Shown: positions 6,746 to 13,973 of the stretch, piece after piece
Layout: each line of letters opens with the position of its first letter
Position numbering within the stretch: position 1 is the stretch's first letter
From: Streptomyces griseus
GTDB taxonomy: Bacteria; Bacteroidota; Bacteroidia; Chitinophagales; Chitinophagaceae
Direction of reading: 5' to 3'
Assembly (NCBI GenBank): GCA_943323705.2
Contig: CALPIT020000035.1
Coordinates: forward strand, 1 to 15,165
Length of the DNA stretch: 15,165 bases
The notes under the pieces: generated by a model
Database searches by the model: none
What the model was told of the DNA's origin: nothing
Seen by the model: only the letters and a program-made list of their open reading frames with translations
Program-made: the position numbers and the translations under genes

Positions 6746-7960
6746 ATGGCCACATCAAAACCTTTCGTTTCCACTTCATTTTCTTATGAGACTTTAGAAG
6801 AAAAACTAGATGTAAAACCTAAAGGAGAATCATTAGCCATCGGCATTCCCAGAGAAACTTCTTTTAATGAAAACAGGATTGCACTTACGCCAGAGGGTGC
6901 GGGTGTATTGATAGCAAATGGACATGAGGTAATCATGGAATCCAATGCAGGTAAGGGTTCTAATTATAGCGACAAAGATTATAGTGAAACTGGTGTGAGA
7001 ATAGTTTATGATAAAAAAGAAATTTTCAATTGCCATATTATTGTAAAAAGTGCACCTGTAAGTGAAGAAGATTGCGAATTGCTGAAACCAGATACCACCA
7101 TCATTTCTCCCATTCATATGGCCATCATGAAAAAAGGTATTTTGGAAAAAATGATGGAGAAAAAAGTAACCGCAGTTAGCTTTGAAAATCTCAAAGACGA
7201 CAGCGGACACAATCCCATCGTAAGAAGCATGAGTGAGATTGCAGGTAGTGCCATCATGTTGATTGCCGGTCAATACCTCAGCAATGCTAATAATGGAAAA
7301 GGAGTTTTGGTAGGCGGTATCAGTGGCATTCCGCCAACAAAAGTAATCATCATCGGTGCGGGCATCGTGGGTGAATATGCCGCACGTACGGCATTAGCCA
7401 TGGGTGCAAGCGTGAAAGTTTTTGACAATAGTATTTACAGACTGAAACGTTTACAAAACAATATCGGTGTTAGAATGTGGACTTCGGTAATCGAGCCACA
7501 AATTCTTGGCAAGCAATTAAAAACCTGTGATGTAGCAATTGGTGCATTGAGTGGCGCTGCGGGAAGAACACCGGTGGTTGTATCAGAGGAAATGGTGAGT
7601 AACATGCGACCGGGCACTGTAATCGTGGACGTGAGTATTGATCATGGTGGTTGTTTTGAAACCAGTCAGGTGACTTCACATGAGAATCCGATTTTCACTA
7701 AGTATGATGTGATTCATTATTGTGTTCCTAATATTCCTAGTGGCTTTGCTCGTACGGCTTCTCAGGCTATCAGCAATGTTTTGATGCCATTACTTCTCGA
7801 AACGGGCGAAGATGGTGGCATTGATAACATCATCTGGCACAAGATGAATATCCGCAGTGGTATTTATTTGTTCAAAGGAAGTCTGACTAATTTTTTCTTG
7901 AGTGAAAGATTTGATTTGAAGTACACGGATTTGAATTTGTTGATTGCGAGTAGGAGGTAG
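6746..7960 (+). CDS. ald: Alanine dehydrogenase
   Basis: The enzyme oxidatively deaminates L-alanine to pyruvate and ammonia with NAD+, or runs in reverse for ammonia assimilation, in the cytoplasm. The 404 residues align by eye with Bacillus Ald (about 370) from residue 31 on (AIGIPRET), preceded by a 30-residue extension. Expected active-site residues are present: Arg44 in ENRIALTP, Lys101 in VKSAP, His124 in SPIHM and Asp299 in VDVSIDHGG. The NAD-binding Rossmann motif is IIGAGIVGEYAA at 202-213. PSGFARTAS (331-339) matches the loop PGAVPRTST of Bacillus Ald. The related transhydrogenase alpha subunit is less likely given length and motifs. A GCCACAAAGG-type repeat lies between tsaE and this gene and may provide a promoter. 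The stop codon is followed at once by a C5/G5 palindrome. Confidence 0.93.
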   Translation: MATSKPFVSTSFSYETLEEKLDVKPKGESLAIGIPRETSFNENRIALTPEGAGVLIANGHEVIMESNAGKGSNYSDKDYSETGVRIVYDKKEIFNCHIIVKSAPVSEEDCELLKPDTTIISPIHMAIMKKGILEKMMEKKVTAVSFENLKDDSGHNPIVRSMSEIAGSAIMLIAGQYLSNANNGKGVLVGGISGIPPTKVIIIGAGIVGEYAARTALAMGASVKVFDNSIYRLKRLQNNIGVRMWTSVIEPQILGKQLKTCDVAIGALSGAAGRTPVVVSEEMVSNMRPGTVIVDVSIDHGGCFETSQVTSHENPIFTKYDVIHYCVPNIPSGFARTASQAISNVLMPLLLETGEDGGIDNIIWHKMNIRSGIYLFKGSLTNFFLSERFDLKYTDLNLLIASRR

Positions 7961-7962
7961 GA

Positions 7963-7990
7963 AGCCCCCTCAATCCCCCAAGGGGGAAGC
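7963..7990 (+). repeat. C-run/G-run palindromic repeat (copy 1)
   Basis: CCCCC (7975-7979), an AA loop and GGGGG (7982-7986), preceded by AGCCCCCTCAAT, sit 2 nt after the ald stop. The same sequence type occurs inverted at 8289-8317. No T run follows, so it is not a standard terminator. Confidence 0.55.
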
Positions 7991-8012
7991 TGATTATGTT
8001 ATGTTGGGGTTG

Positions 8013-8066
8013 CCACGAATTCACGAATTATTTTCTCAGCAATGTCTCCTGCAAGGGACGTTGCGT
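8013..8066 (+). repeat. 54-bp direct repeat, copy 1 (CACGAATT type)
   Basis: It begins CCACGAATTCACGAATTATT and ends GGGACGTTGCGT. The copy at 8357-8410 matches 52 of 54 bases, 344 bp away. The opening 18-nt unit GCCACGAATTCACGAATT recurs exactly at 8149-8166. No open reading frame spans it. Confidence 0.85.
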
Positions 8067-8085
8067 ATTTAGCGAAATGCGAAAT

Positions 8086-8136
8086 GGCGCCGGTCTATTG
8101 ACCGGTGTCTATTAGAGCACTCAGTCTCCGACTGAG
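8086..8136 (+). repeat. Tandem pair of hairpins
   Basis: The first hairpin has a 10-bp stem (8086-8095 with 8100-8109, two G-U pairs, loop TATT, core CCGGTC/GACCGG). The second has a 7-bp perfect stem CTCAGTC/GACTGAG (8120-8126 and 8130-8136, loop TCC). They are 10 nt apart, and neither has a T run. They look like a dispersed palindromic unit rather than a terminator. Confidence 0.6.
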
Positions 8137-8148
8137 AAATGTTTTGTA

Positions 8149-8206
8149 GCCACGAATTCACGAATTTTTGTATTGAAAAGTTTAACCACAAATTGACGAA
8201 TTATTT
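8149..8206 (+). repeat. Further CACGAATT-type repeat units
   Basis: An exact copy of GCCACGAATTCACGAATT (8149-8166) is followed by a degenerate one, CCACAAATTGACGAATTATT (8186-8205). Confidence 0.6.
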
Positions 8207-8288
8207 CATCGCAGCGGCGCAGAGCATATAGAGTTTCCGCAGCGTAATTTCAGTATATAATTTTAATTGCTCCCCTCTCCCCTCCGAG

Positions 8289-8345
8289 ATTTCCCCCTTC
8301 GGGGGATTTGGGGGCTTGGTGTTGCCTGCCTGCCGGTTGGCAGGG
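8289..8345 (-). repeat. C-run/G-run repeat (inverted copy) and CCTGCC palindrome
   Basis: CCCCC (8293-8297), TTC, GGGGG (8301-8305), then ATTTGGGGGCTT. The reverse complement resembles 7963-7990, so the two copies are inverted and bracket about 300 bp. Next to it, CCTGCC/GGCAGG (8329-8334 and 8339-8344, loop GGTT) forms another 6-bp stem. Confidence 0.55.
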
Positions 8346-8356
8346 GGGTGAGGTTA

Positions 8357-8410
8357 CTACGAATACACGAATTATTTTCTCAGCAATGTCTCCTGCAAGG
8401 GACGTTGCGT
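8357..8410 (+). repeat. 54-bp direct repeat, copy 2 (CACGAATT type)
   Basis: Differs from 8013-8066 at two positions only, both within the first ten bases (CTACGAATAC instead of CCACGAATTC). The following sequence (TTTCGAGACAG) differs from that after copy 1, so the repeat boundary is sharp. Confidence 0.85.
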
Positions 8411-8421
8411 TTTCGAGACAG

Positions 8422-8480
8422 TCACGAGTGCACGAATTTTTCTTTGCGCAATTGCTCCTTTGCGGGCTTAGCGTGAAACC
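8422..8480 (+). repeat. Degenerate CACGAATT unit and CTTTGCG..TAGCG repeat
   Basis: CACGAGTGCACGAATTTTT (8422-8440) is a degenerate copy of the CACGAATT unit. It is followed by CTTTGCG and TTTGCGGGCTTAGCGTGAAA (to 8480), a sequence type seen between genes in other Bacteroidota by recollection. It ends about 20 nt before the stop of the next gene. Confidence 0.45.
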
Positions 8481-8500
8481 AAAAAGTTGGGGGTGAGGGT

Positions 8501-10078
8501 TTAATGCGTTGCCAAGTAAGTGATTTCTTCTTGGGTTAGAGCGCGGTTGTAGAATCTAATATCATCAATCTTTCCAGCGAAATAATAGTTATAGTAAACA
8601 TTGCAATTATTGTCATGATTATTTCTTGCTCCTATCGTCAAAGGTGAATTTGTTAAAAAATAATTATGGTCTAAATTATAACCCAGGTTACTTATAATGT
8701 TTGTTGATTCAATCCCATCTAAATAAAATTTTGGTTGAGCTGCTCGTATGATAATTAAATTATGCCATAATGTGTCATTCGGATTGGAATTGGTTCGCCA
8801 ATTATTAAGATGACTTAAGTCTCCATCATACAGCATGAAATTGTAAGCGTTTGGAGGGTTTGCATAACCCAAACCAAGATACTGATTGCCAACAGTACAT
8901 CCTGCATCTGTATGCCAGCCTTTCGAAATGACATCGACATCTGAATTGTTAGATTTTTTCACCCACAATGAAATAGTAGAATTTTGATTTGCTCCAAAAA
9001 TTAATTGAGCGTTTGAATGTGCTATTGAAATCAAGTCATTTATTCCATCAAAACTATAAGCATTCGCATTATTTTCAAATCTGTCTGTTGTTAACGACGC
9101 TCCATAAACATTCCCATTATTCCCATAACCACTCACGTCATAAGCATTGCCATTGAAAGGGTAGTAAGCAACAAGGCCATTGGTGAGTGAGCCTGGGATT
9201 GGATCTTTTATGCAACGTACTGAGAATCCATAATTGTAATTTCCATCATTTCTATAAGTAACAGAGTTTAAATCATAATCTAATCCTCTGTATATATAGT
9301 TTGCTGAAGACCAGAAATATACTTTTGTTCCAACAGCTTCAAAGCTTCCTGGATAATGTCTCAAGCCAGCAGGTAAAGCAGAAAAACCACTGCTGTTTGT
9401 AGCTCCGGTGTTTGGACTGGCCCAAAAATTAGTACCCGTTTCCTTCATTTTACCGCCAGCAACTGATGATCCGCCCAGACAATTAGTTAAAATTGTCCAC
9501 TCTCCATCACTGGGCACATGCCATCCTTCCGGCGCTAATCCCCTCGGATCATTAACCGCATACCAGTTATATAATTTACCATAATTAGCGCCATAATTAG
9601 TACTGTCATTATCATACCAGCACCAGGCACCTGTAGTAATTGTTGGCCATATGGCAGGGTCGGTTACCTGAGGTATTATATCGCCGTTGCGGTAATGAGA
9701 TACATTTAAATTTTTGGCAGTCCAGGTTTGGTTACAGATTTTAACTGTAGAGTATGCGTTACCGTCAATATCGGTTATAATTGTTGTATCTGTATTTGTA
9801 GGAGTAGGTGCTGCAGTGGCACAATAAATAGACTGCCATCTTTCTTTGGCAAATATTTCCAGGCAATCAGAAGTGGTATTGTAAATCTGTAAACCAATGG
9901 CCGGATTGGTAATGGCGTTTCTTTGTGTTGTGGTCAATCTCGGTGGCAAAAAACCTTGCGATGAACTTTTTATTTCCAAAGCAGCGGATGAATCTGGAGT
10001 GTTTGTGCCTATACCTACGTTTTGAGAATAGGAAAATAAGGAACAAAAAATAAGAAATAAGAATGACAGAAATTTCAT
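8501..10078 (-). CDS. Secreted protein with FISUMP and LamG-like domains
   Basis: About 525 residues (numbered below from the GTG at 10081). A signal peptide ends near SYSQ (residue 20). It is followed by the Bacteroidota N-terminal module VGIGTNTPDSSAALEIKSS at 22-40 and GFLPPRLTTTQRNAI at 43-57. Residues 106-292 match the FISUMP (major paralogous) domain: GNAYSTVKICNQTWTAKNLN, GKLYNWYAV, APEGWHVPSDGEWTIL, SGFSALPAGLR, FSVRCIKD. Residues 299-526 are a concanavalin-like LamG/laminin-G-type domain (GLVAYYPFNGNAYDVSG, YSFDGIND, SLWVKKS, GKIDDIRFYNRALTQEE). No type IX secretion C-terminal domain is seen. A role in surface adhesion or glycan contact is inferred from LamG-like domains only. ATG at 10078 is preferred over the GTG just before it. 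The 5' 130 nt and upstream DNA are nearly identical to those of 12248-13828. Confidence 0.85.
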   Translation of the reverse strand: MKFLSFLFLIFCSLFSYSQNVGIGTNTPDSSAALEIKSSSQGFLPPRLTTTQRNAITNPAIGLQIYNTTSDCLEIFAKERWQSIYCATAAPTPTNTDTTIITDIDGNAYSTVKICNQTWTAKNLNVSHYRNGDIIPQVTDPAIWPTITTGAWCWYDNDSTNYGANYGKLYNWYAVNDPRGLAPEGWHVPSDGEWTILTNCLGGSSVAGGKMKETGTNFWASPNTGATNSSGFSALPAGLRHYPGSFEAVGTKVYFWSSANYIYRGLDYDLNSVTYRNDGNYNYGFSVRCIKDPIPGSLTNGLVAYYPFNGNAYDVSGYGNNGNVYGASLTTDRFENNANAYSFDGINDLISIAHSNAQLIFGANQNSTISLWVKKSNNSDVDVISKGWHTDAGCTVGNQYLGLGYANPPNAYNFMLYDGDLSHLNNWRTNSNPNDTLWHNLIIIRAAQPKFYLDGIESTNIISNLGYNLDHNYFLTNSPLTIGARNNHDNNCNVYYNYYFAGKIDDIRFYNRALTQEEITYLATH

Positions 10079-10163
10079 CACAAGAATTTATATCCCCGAA
10101 AATAAACAAGAAAAATGATGTATAAATTCAATTGGTGGATATTCTGAATAAGTTGTGGGGAAG
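9951..10163 (-). repeat. Duplicated 5' leader/signal-peptide module, copy A
   Basis: Aligned without gaps to 13701-13913, 201 of 213 positions are identical by my count. The module covers about 85 bp of upstream DNA plus codons for the signal peptide and the VGIGTNTP...ALE segment. Identity stops abruptly at the upstream end (10164) and drops at about codon 44. Confidence 0.85.
10097..10104 (-). promoter_or_regulatory. Possible -7 box of the FISUMP-LamG gene
   Basis: Reads TATTTTCG on the minus strand, one mismatch from TAnnTTTG, and is conserved in the second leader copy (13847-13854). A TTG lies 24 nt upstream in this copy only, which is long for a -33 element, so the call is tentative. 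Confidence 0.3.
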
Positions 10164-10216
10164 AGGGGGGATTAGCAGGATTAGCATAATTTCAAAAACA
10201 CTTTAAGCTTCTTCCT

Positions 10217-10477
10217 TTAGTCATTGTATATTTTCTTTACATCCGCAATTGAATATACATCATCTTCATTCTTGATAAACTCAAAAGAGTTGCTTTCATC
10301 AGTCAATACAACCATCCCCGCTCTCAGTAATTCTACTTCATACTGGTTATAGATATAATCTGTGAAATTGGAAATCTCTTCAGCTTTTACTTGAGGCAGC
10401 TGATTGATGGCATTGATGATTTTTTCTATGATTTCTTTTTTAGACATGCCGAACCGGTTATGTTCAAATTTAGTCAT
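10217..10477 (-). CDS. Small antitoxin-like protein without a partner
   Basis: 86 residues from ATG at 10477, or 76 from ATG at 10447. The reading can be extended to 10549, but the added residues look like leader sequence and a promoter lies at 10522-10549. The protein is predicted helical (KKEIIEKIINAINQLPQ, then VKAEEISNFTDYIYNQYE) and ends in an acidic tail, DDVYSIADVKKIYND. That architecture resembles short type II antitoxins and DUF2281-like proteins with a toxin-binding C-terminus; this is an impression, not a family match. No toxin gene follows: the next 52 nt lead straight into the duplicated leader module. A 3' remnant of a paralogue (13974-14018) precedes the other leader copy, so this gene probably travelled with the module. 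Confidence 0.65.
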   Translation of the reverse strand: MTKFEHNRFGMSKKEIIEKIINAINQLPQVKAEEISNFTDYIYNQYEVELLRAGMVVLTDESNSFEFIKNEDDVYSIADVKKIYND

Positions 10478-10521
10478 ATTGATTGATTTGTTTTTCTGAT
10501 TTTTTTTGGTGTATTCACGTT

Positions 10522-10549
10522 TAAAAATAAGAGCTGTATTACAAAACAA
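10522..10549 (-). promoter_or_regulatory. Possible promoter of the antitoxin-like gene
   Basis: On the minus strand TTG (10549-10547), a 17-nt gap and TATTTTTA (10529-10522), one mismatch from TAnnTTTG. The predicted start would be near 10515, about 38 nt before the ATG at 10477. Confidence 0.35.
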
Positions 10550-10656
10550 AATTCAAGAACTTTTAAAAAATAAGCAAGGTAGAAAAACGGATAAATACAT
10601 GTTTTTTTACATGGAAAAAATGGGGAATTATTTTTTGAAAAAAACAATCTCAATCA

Positions 10657-10974
10657 TCACAAAATATTCAACGAAACTTTCTTTCCCAATCCCAACTCCA
10701 ATAATTTATATAGCGTAGAAAGTTGAATATCGCTATGCCCGTTTTCGATTCTGGAGATGAAACTTTTACGGGTGCCGGTTTTGGCAGCCAATTGTTCTTG
10801 AGTCATGAAAGCGAGGCGGCGCTCTTCTTTGATCACTTCTCCAATGGCAAAAGCTTTTGCTTTAATTTCAAATTCGGTACGTTTTTTAGTGCCGGTTTTG
10901 CCGTAGCGAGTTTTTAGATGCTGCTCGAATGAAGTGATGTTTTTGGGTTTGGTATTTTTAGCGGATGCTTTCAT
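10657..10974 (-). CDS. XRE-family antitoxin (HigA-like)
   Basis: This is a DNA-binding antitoxin of 105 residues. A basic N-terminal stretch (1-35) is followed by a complete HTH_3 domain at about 46-103: IGEVIKEERRLAFMTQEQLAAKTG (44-67), recognition helix near TRKSFISRIENGHSDI and the end STLYKLLELGLGKKVSLNI. It would repress its own operon and bind the toxin encoded just upstream. The ATG overlaps the toxin stop by 4 bp (ATGA), the usual coupling in toxin-first (HigBA-like) pairs. The antitoxin is intact while the toxin gene is broken, so it may now act only as a repressor, or neutralise related toxins elsewhere in the genome. Confidence 0.88.
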   Translation of the reverse strand: MKASAKNTKPKNITSFEQHLKTRYGKTGTKKRTEFEIKAKAFAIGEVIKEERRLAFMTQEQLAAKTGTRKSFISRIENGHSDIQLSTLYKLLELGLGKKVSLNIL

Positions 10975-11320
10975 TTTGATTTTGATTTTTCTTGAAAATA
11001 TTCTTGCATAATTTTTTGCGCTCTTCTGATTTCTTTAAATGGTGTCTTTTGAGTTTTCTTGTTCAATCCGTTGAATAAAACAATTACGCTTCCTTCATCA
11101 TTGCAACAGAAATAACGATAACAATTTCCATTACAATTCACTCTGATTTCATAAAGCCCTTTTACACCTTCAATATGTTTGAAAAACTTAACTGGAATTC
11201 TTTCTGCATATTGTACCACAAATAATACATAATCTGTTTTTTTTTAACCGCTTCCGGCAGTTCATTAAAATAATCTTAAAAATAATTCTTATAAAAAAAC
11301 AACTTTCTTTTAAAGGGCAT
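10971..11320 (-). pseudogene. Gp49/HigB-family toxin, disrupted by nonsense codon and frameshift
   Basis: The C-terminal 82 codons (from GTG at 11219) are a clear Gp49/RelE-type toxin: RIPVKFFKHIEGVKGLYEIR, YRYFCCNDEGSVIVLFNG, KKTQKTPFKEIRRAQKIM. The N-terminal third lies upstream in pieces. From ATG at 11320 the frame reads MPFKRKLFFYKNYF, then TAA (11276-11278) where a Leu codon such as TTA would be expected, then DYFNELPEAVKKK up to a run of nine A (11237-11245). One extra A would join this to TDYVLF and the open C-terminal part, giving 116 residues, the normal family length. Two lesions therefore separate start and catalytic part. A short product from GTG 11219 is possible but would lack the first helix. 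Family members cleave mRNA on or off the ribosome. Confidence 0.78.
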
Positions 11321-11525
11321 CACGGAAAATTGAAGTTAACTAATAATGGAACAACATACAAATAGTTTAGAAGTTATTCGATTTAAAAATCAAATTTAAT
11401 GCTGATTAAAAAATGTAAAAAGTGGAATAAACGACTTTATGCTTGTTTTTTAACTGAGTATAAATGTGTAAACAAGTATAGTAAATCAGGTAGACTTTTT
11501 CGGTGCATTATAATTAAAATAAATT
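11321..11525. other. Gene-free AT-rich spacer
   Basis: No gene is visible here. A CTTGTTT/AAACAAG inverted repeat (11442-11448 and 11470-11476) has a long loop and little predictive value. A 17-codon plus-strand ATG frame at 11346 has no supporting signal. Confidence 0.4.
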
Positions 11526-12197
11526 TTATCCTTGTTTTTTAAAACATAAAAGATTTAAGGCATTGTTTTCTGAAACTTTCATCTTCTTCATTTCAAAATT
11601 ATGATTCGAAAAAAGGGTAACAATGCTATCTGCACTCAATAAGTTGAATTTACAGATACTATCAATTTGGTTTGGTTTTGTAGGTACCGTTTCTATTATA
11701 AACAATTCTCCATCAGGCTTCAATATTCTGCGAATCTCAGCTATCATCTCATCTTGATTTGTAAATTCATGAATTGTTTTCCTACACAAAACTTTACTAC
11801 ATGAATTGTTAGGCAATGGTAGTTTTTCTGTTGTATTAATTGTGATGTTATAATTGTAGTGATTATGATTGTTGTAAATCTTGTGTATGGATTTAAAATT
11901 GTTGTTGACATTTTTTTTATTCAAAGCTTTTTCATCGGTGTCTAATAGATTGAAATACAAATTGTCGATTATTATAGAATAATGTGCGTTAATGAAACCT
12001 GATTGAGCTCCGATATCTGTTAATGTATCATATGGCTTTAAGTTTAAAAAAATTACTTCTTCATTTGTAATTTTTTTGTTTACAGATAATCGCTCTTTCG
12101 CTGATTTCGGTAAGAATAACGAAACGCACGAGTTGAGTGCGAATGCTAGGAGTAATGTGATTAAAGCAGTTTTTAAAACCACCAATAATATATTCAT
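11526..12197 (-). CDS. Lipoprotein with methyltransferase-like fold
   Basis: 223 residues from ATG at 12197. The frame opens further to a TTG at 12239, but the ATG gives a clean lipoprotein signal peptide: MNILLVVLKTALITLLL, then a lipobox ending in LNSC. The mature part resembles class I SAM-dependent methyltransferases. Motif I appears as DTLTDIGAQSGF, a post-I acidic residue in NLLDTDEKAL, and RKTIHEFTNQDEM followed by EIRRILKPDGELFIIE matches the region from motif II to the following strand. The glycine loop is altered (DIGAQSG rather than DxGxGxG), so SAM binding is uncertain. A methyltransferase fold on a lipid-anchored envelope protein is unusual, because SAM is cytoplasmic. It follows the 12248-13828 gene by 50 bp and may be co-transcribed with it. 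Substrate unknown. Confidence 0.7.
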   Translation of the reverse strand: MNILLVVLKTALITLLLAFALNSCVSLFLPKSAKERLSVNKKITNEEVIFLNLKPYDTLTDIGAQSGFINAHYSIIIDNLYFNLLDTDEKALNKKNVNNNFKSIHKIYNNHNHYNYNITINTTEKLPLPNNSCSKVLCRKTIHEFTNQDEMIAEIRRILKPDGELFIIETVPTKPNQIDSICKFNLLSADSIVTLFSNHNFEMKKMKVSENNALNLLCFKKQG

Positions 12198-12247
12198 ACG
12201 TTTATTGTTATTTTCAATTTTAATTGACAGATTAAACAAATGATGAC

Positions 12248-13828
12248 CTAATTAGGTAAGTTTAAATAGAAAACAAAAGGGTTGATTCTATTATTGTTTC
12301 TTTGAATTAGAGAAAAATTCAAGAATTTTAAATCGCTGATAGAGTTATAGCTGTTCCCAGCAACAATTAGCTTGTTTCGAGAGGTACAAAAACTAATAAA
12401 CTCAATAGGATCATTTCCATTTACGATTTGGTTTGATGTCGAATATTGTAAGTTTCCATCTTCATTGAAAATATTGAATAAATACTCATAACCTGTTTCA
12501 TATGTTAATGAACTATAGTTCGCAGTAACTAAAATTTCAACAATACTTGAGCCACATTTTCTTATTTTAATTTTGCTTAAATTTTTGTTAGTATTCTCTT
12601 CAAATACATTAGACAATGTGTAGTCTAATGAAGACAGAGTTAAATGCAAAAGACCATTATAAATTTGATTATTGAATGTGATACTCCATTTAGTTGGTGT
12701 ATTCACTTGGATATTATTATTGATAAAACTAATACCCATTTGGTTAAATTGACCATAGTTTCCTTGCCAACTTGTTGTCACTGAGCCTAGAGAAATTAAA
12801 TTGACACTTGATGAGTTTATAAACTTTGCAAGCTTTAAAGTGATTGTAGTTATATATGTGGATACATAGGTGTAAAAAATACTATTTTCAGTTGGATGTA
12901 TTCCAACGGAAATAAAATCAACATTAGAAGAAGAGGGCGATGTGTATTGCCAAATTCTGCTCAATGTGCTTGAATTACAATTCAGCATTTCAACAATAAA
13001 AGAATATGAAACAGTATTGCTATTGATATTTCTGTAAATATATCCCGCGACATTATTGTTGTTGACATCAAAAAATGAAAAGGAAATATTTAAAAAAGTT
13101 TTATTGTATAGATATTGTCCATTGCTATTTAGCTTTATTATATTAGTGTAGTAATTGTTGAAGCTGAAACTGCGTCCTCCAATTGAATAAGTGTATTGTG
13201 TGGCAATACCTATACCAATGTAGTGAGTTAATGCAAGAACTATATTGCCGTCAGTTAACAAGCCGATTTTTGCAAAAGATATTTCAGCAAAAGTCAAATT
13301 CAAATCCTGCTTCCAAATTAAATTTCCAGATGCATTTAATTTCATAAGAACATATCTTTCATTTCCGTCAATGCAATCAAACTGCTGACCATAAAAAAAT
13401 TGTTTACCAATATACTTCAAGAAATAAATTTGATTGCCAATTGAATCGCAAGCAAAGTCCATTATTTCCAAATTTTTTGTGCCAGACAAAATACAAGAAT
13501 AGTCAAGACTATCGCTTTGTATGTATCCATCCAGATCATTAATATTGTCTGTAAAGTAGTTGTTGTTGGTAGTTCCAAATGGCCTCCATTCTCCGTTTGA
13601 ATAAACTTCAGGGATTGCGGAGGTTGTGTTGAAAATTTGAAGGCCTTCTTCAGGGTTAGCTATTGCGTTTCTTTGTATGTTGGTCAACCGAGGAGGTAGA
13701 AAACCTTGCGAAGTACTTTTGATTTCCAAAGCGGCGGATGAATCTGGAGTGTTTGTGCCTATACCTACGTTTTGAGAAAAGGAAAATAAGGAACAAAAAA
13801 TAAGAAATAAGAATGACAGGAATTTCAT
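12248..13828 (-). CDS. Secreted protein with shared N-terminal module and unrecognised body
   Basis: 526 residues from ATG at 13828; numbering below follows the GTG just before it. Residues 1-70 match the FISUMP-LamG protein at 62 of 70 positions: a signal peptide ending near SFSQ, then VGIGTNTPDSSAALEIKST, GFLPPRL, QRNAI and GLQIFNTT. From about residue 75 there is no similarity to it. The rest is rich in Asn, Ser, Ile and Tyr. Units such as VLMKLNASGNLIWKQDLNL and NIIKLNSNGQYLYNKTF recall the blades of SBBP/PQQ-like beta-propellers in Bacteroidota surface proteins; that is a weak inference. No type IX C-terminal sorting domain is visible. The coding sequence is markedly AT-rich. Its upstream DNA duplicates that of 8501-10078, which suggests cassette exchange. 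Confidence 0.8.
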   Translation of the reverse strand: MKFLSFLFLIFCSLFSFSQNVGIGTNTPDSSAALEIKSTSQGFLPPRLTNIQRNAIANPEEGLQIFNTTSAIPEVYSNGEWRPFGTTNNNYFTDNINDLDGYIQSDSLDYSCILSGTKNLEIMDFACDSIGNQIYFLKYIGKQFFYGQQFDCIDGNERYVLMKLNASGNLIWKQDLNLTFAEISFAKIGLLTDGNIVLALTHYIGIGIATQYTYSIGGRSFSFNNYYTNIIKLNSNGQYLYNKTFLNISFSFFDVNNNNVAGYIYRNINSNTVSYSFIVEMLNCNSSTLSRIWQYTSPSSSNVDFISVGIHPTENSIFYTYVSTYITTITLKLAKFINSSSVNLISLGSVTTSWQGNYGQFNQMGISFINNNIQVNTPTKWSITFNNQIYNGLLHLTLSSLDYTLSNVFEENTNKNLSKIKIRKCGSSIVEILVTANYSSLTYETGYEYLFNIFNEDGNLQYSTSNQIVNGNDPIEFISFCTSRNKLIVAGNSYNSISDLKFLNFSLIQRNNNRINPFVFYLNLPN

Positions 13829-13913
13829 CACAAGAATTTATATCCCCGAAAATAAATAAGAAAGATGATATATAAATTTAAATGGTGGGTATTCTGAATA
13901 AGTTGTGGGGAAG
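13701..13913 (-). repeat. Duplicated 5' leader/signal-peptide module, copy B
   Basis: Counterpart of 9951-10163 (12 differences in 213 positions, no gaps). The conserved part includes the TATTTTCG box and the whole untranslated stretch before the start codon, so identity is not confined to coding sequence. Confidence 0.85.
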
Positions 13914-13973
13914 GGTATTTAATCTAGAAGCGCTTATATTTTTAATAGAAATTTAATAAGTATAATGCCACCT

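Noticed and set aside
8267..8496. Two overlapping plus-strand frames of 62-69 codons
   Set aside because: They lie entirely in repeat sequence (C/G palindrome, CCTGCC palindrome and 54-bp repeat) and encode no sensible protein.
7961..8500. Integron attC-like array or CRISPR
   Set aside because: Hairpins lack the paired RYYYAAC/GTTRRRY core sites, repeats are irregularly spaced with no unique spacers of equal length, and no integrase or cas gene is present.
11346..11399. 17-codon plus-strand ATG frame
   Set aside because: No promoter, no conserved feature; too short to support.
12198..12239. TTG start at 12239 for the lipoprotein gene
   Set aside because: It adds 14 polar residues before the signal peptide; ATG at 12197 gives a normal lipoprotein N-terminus.
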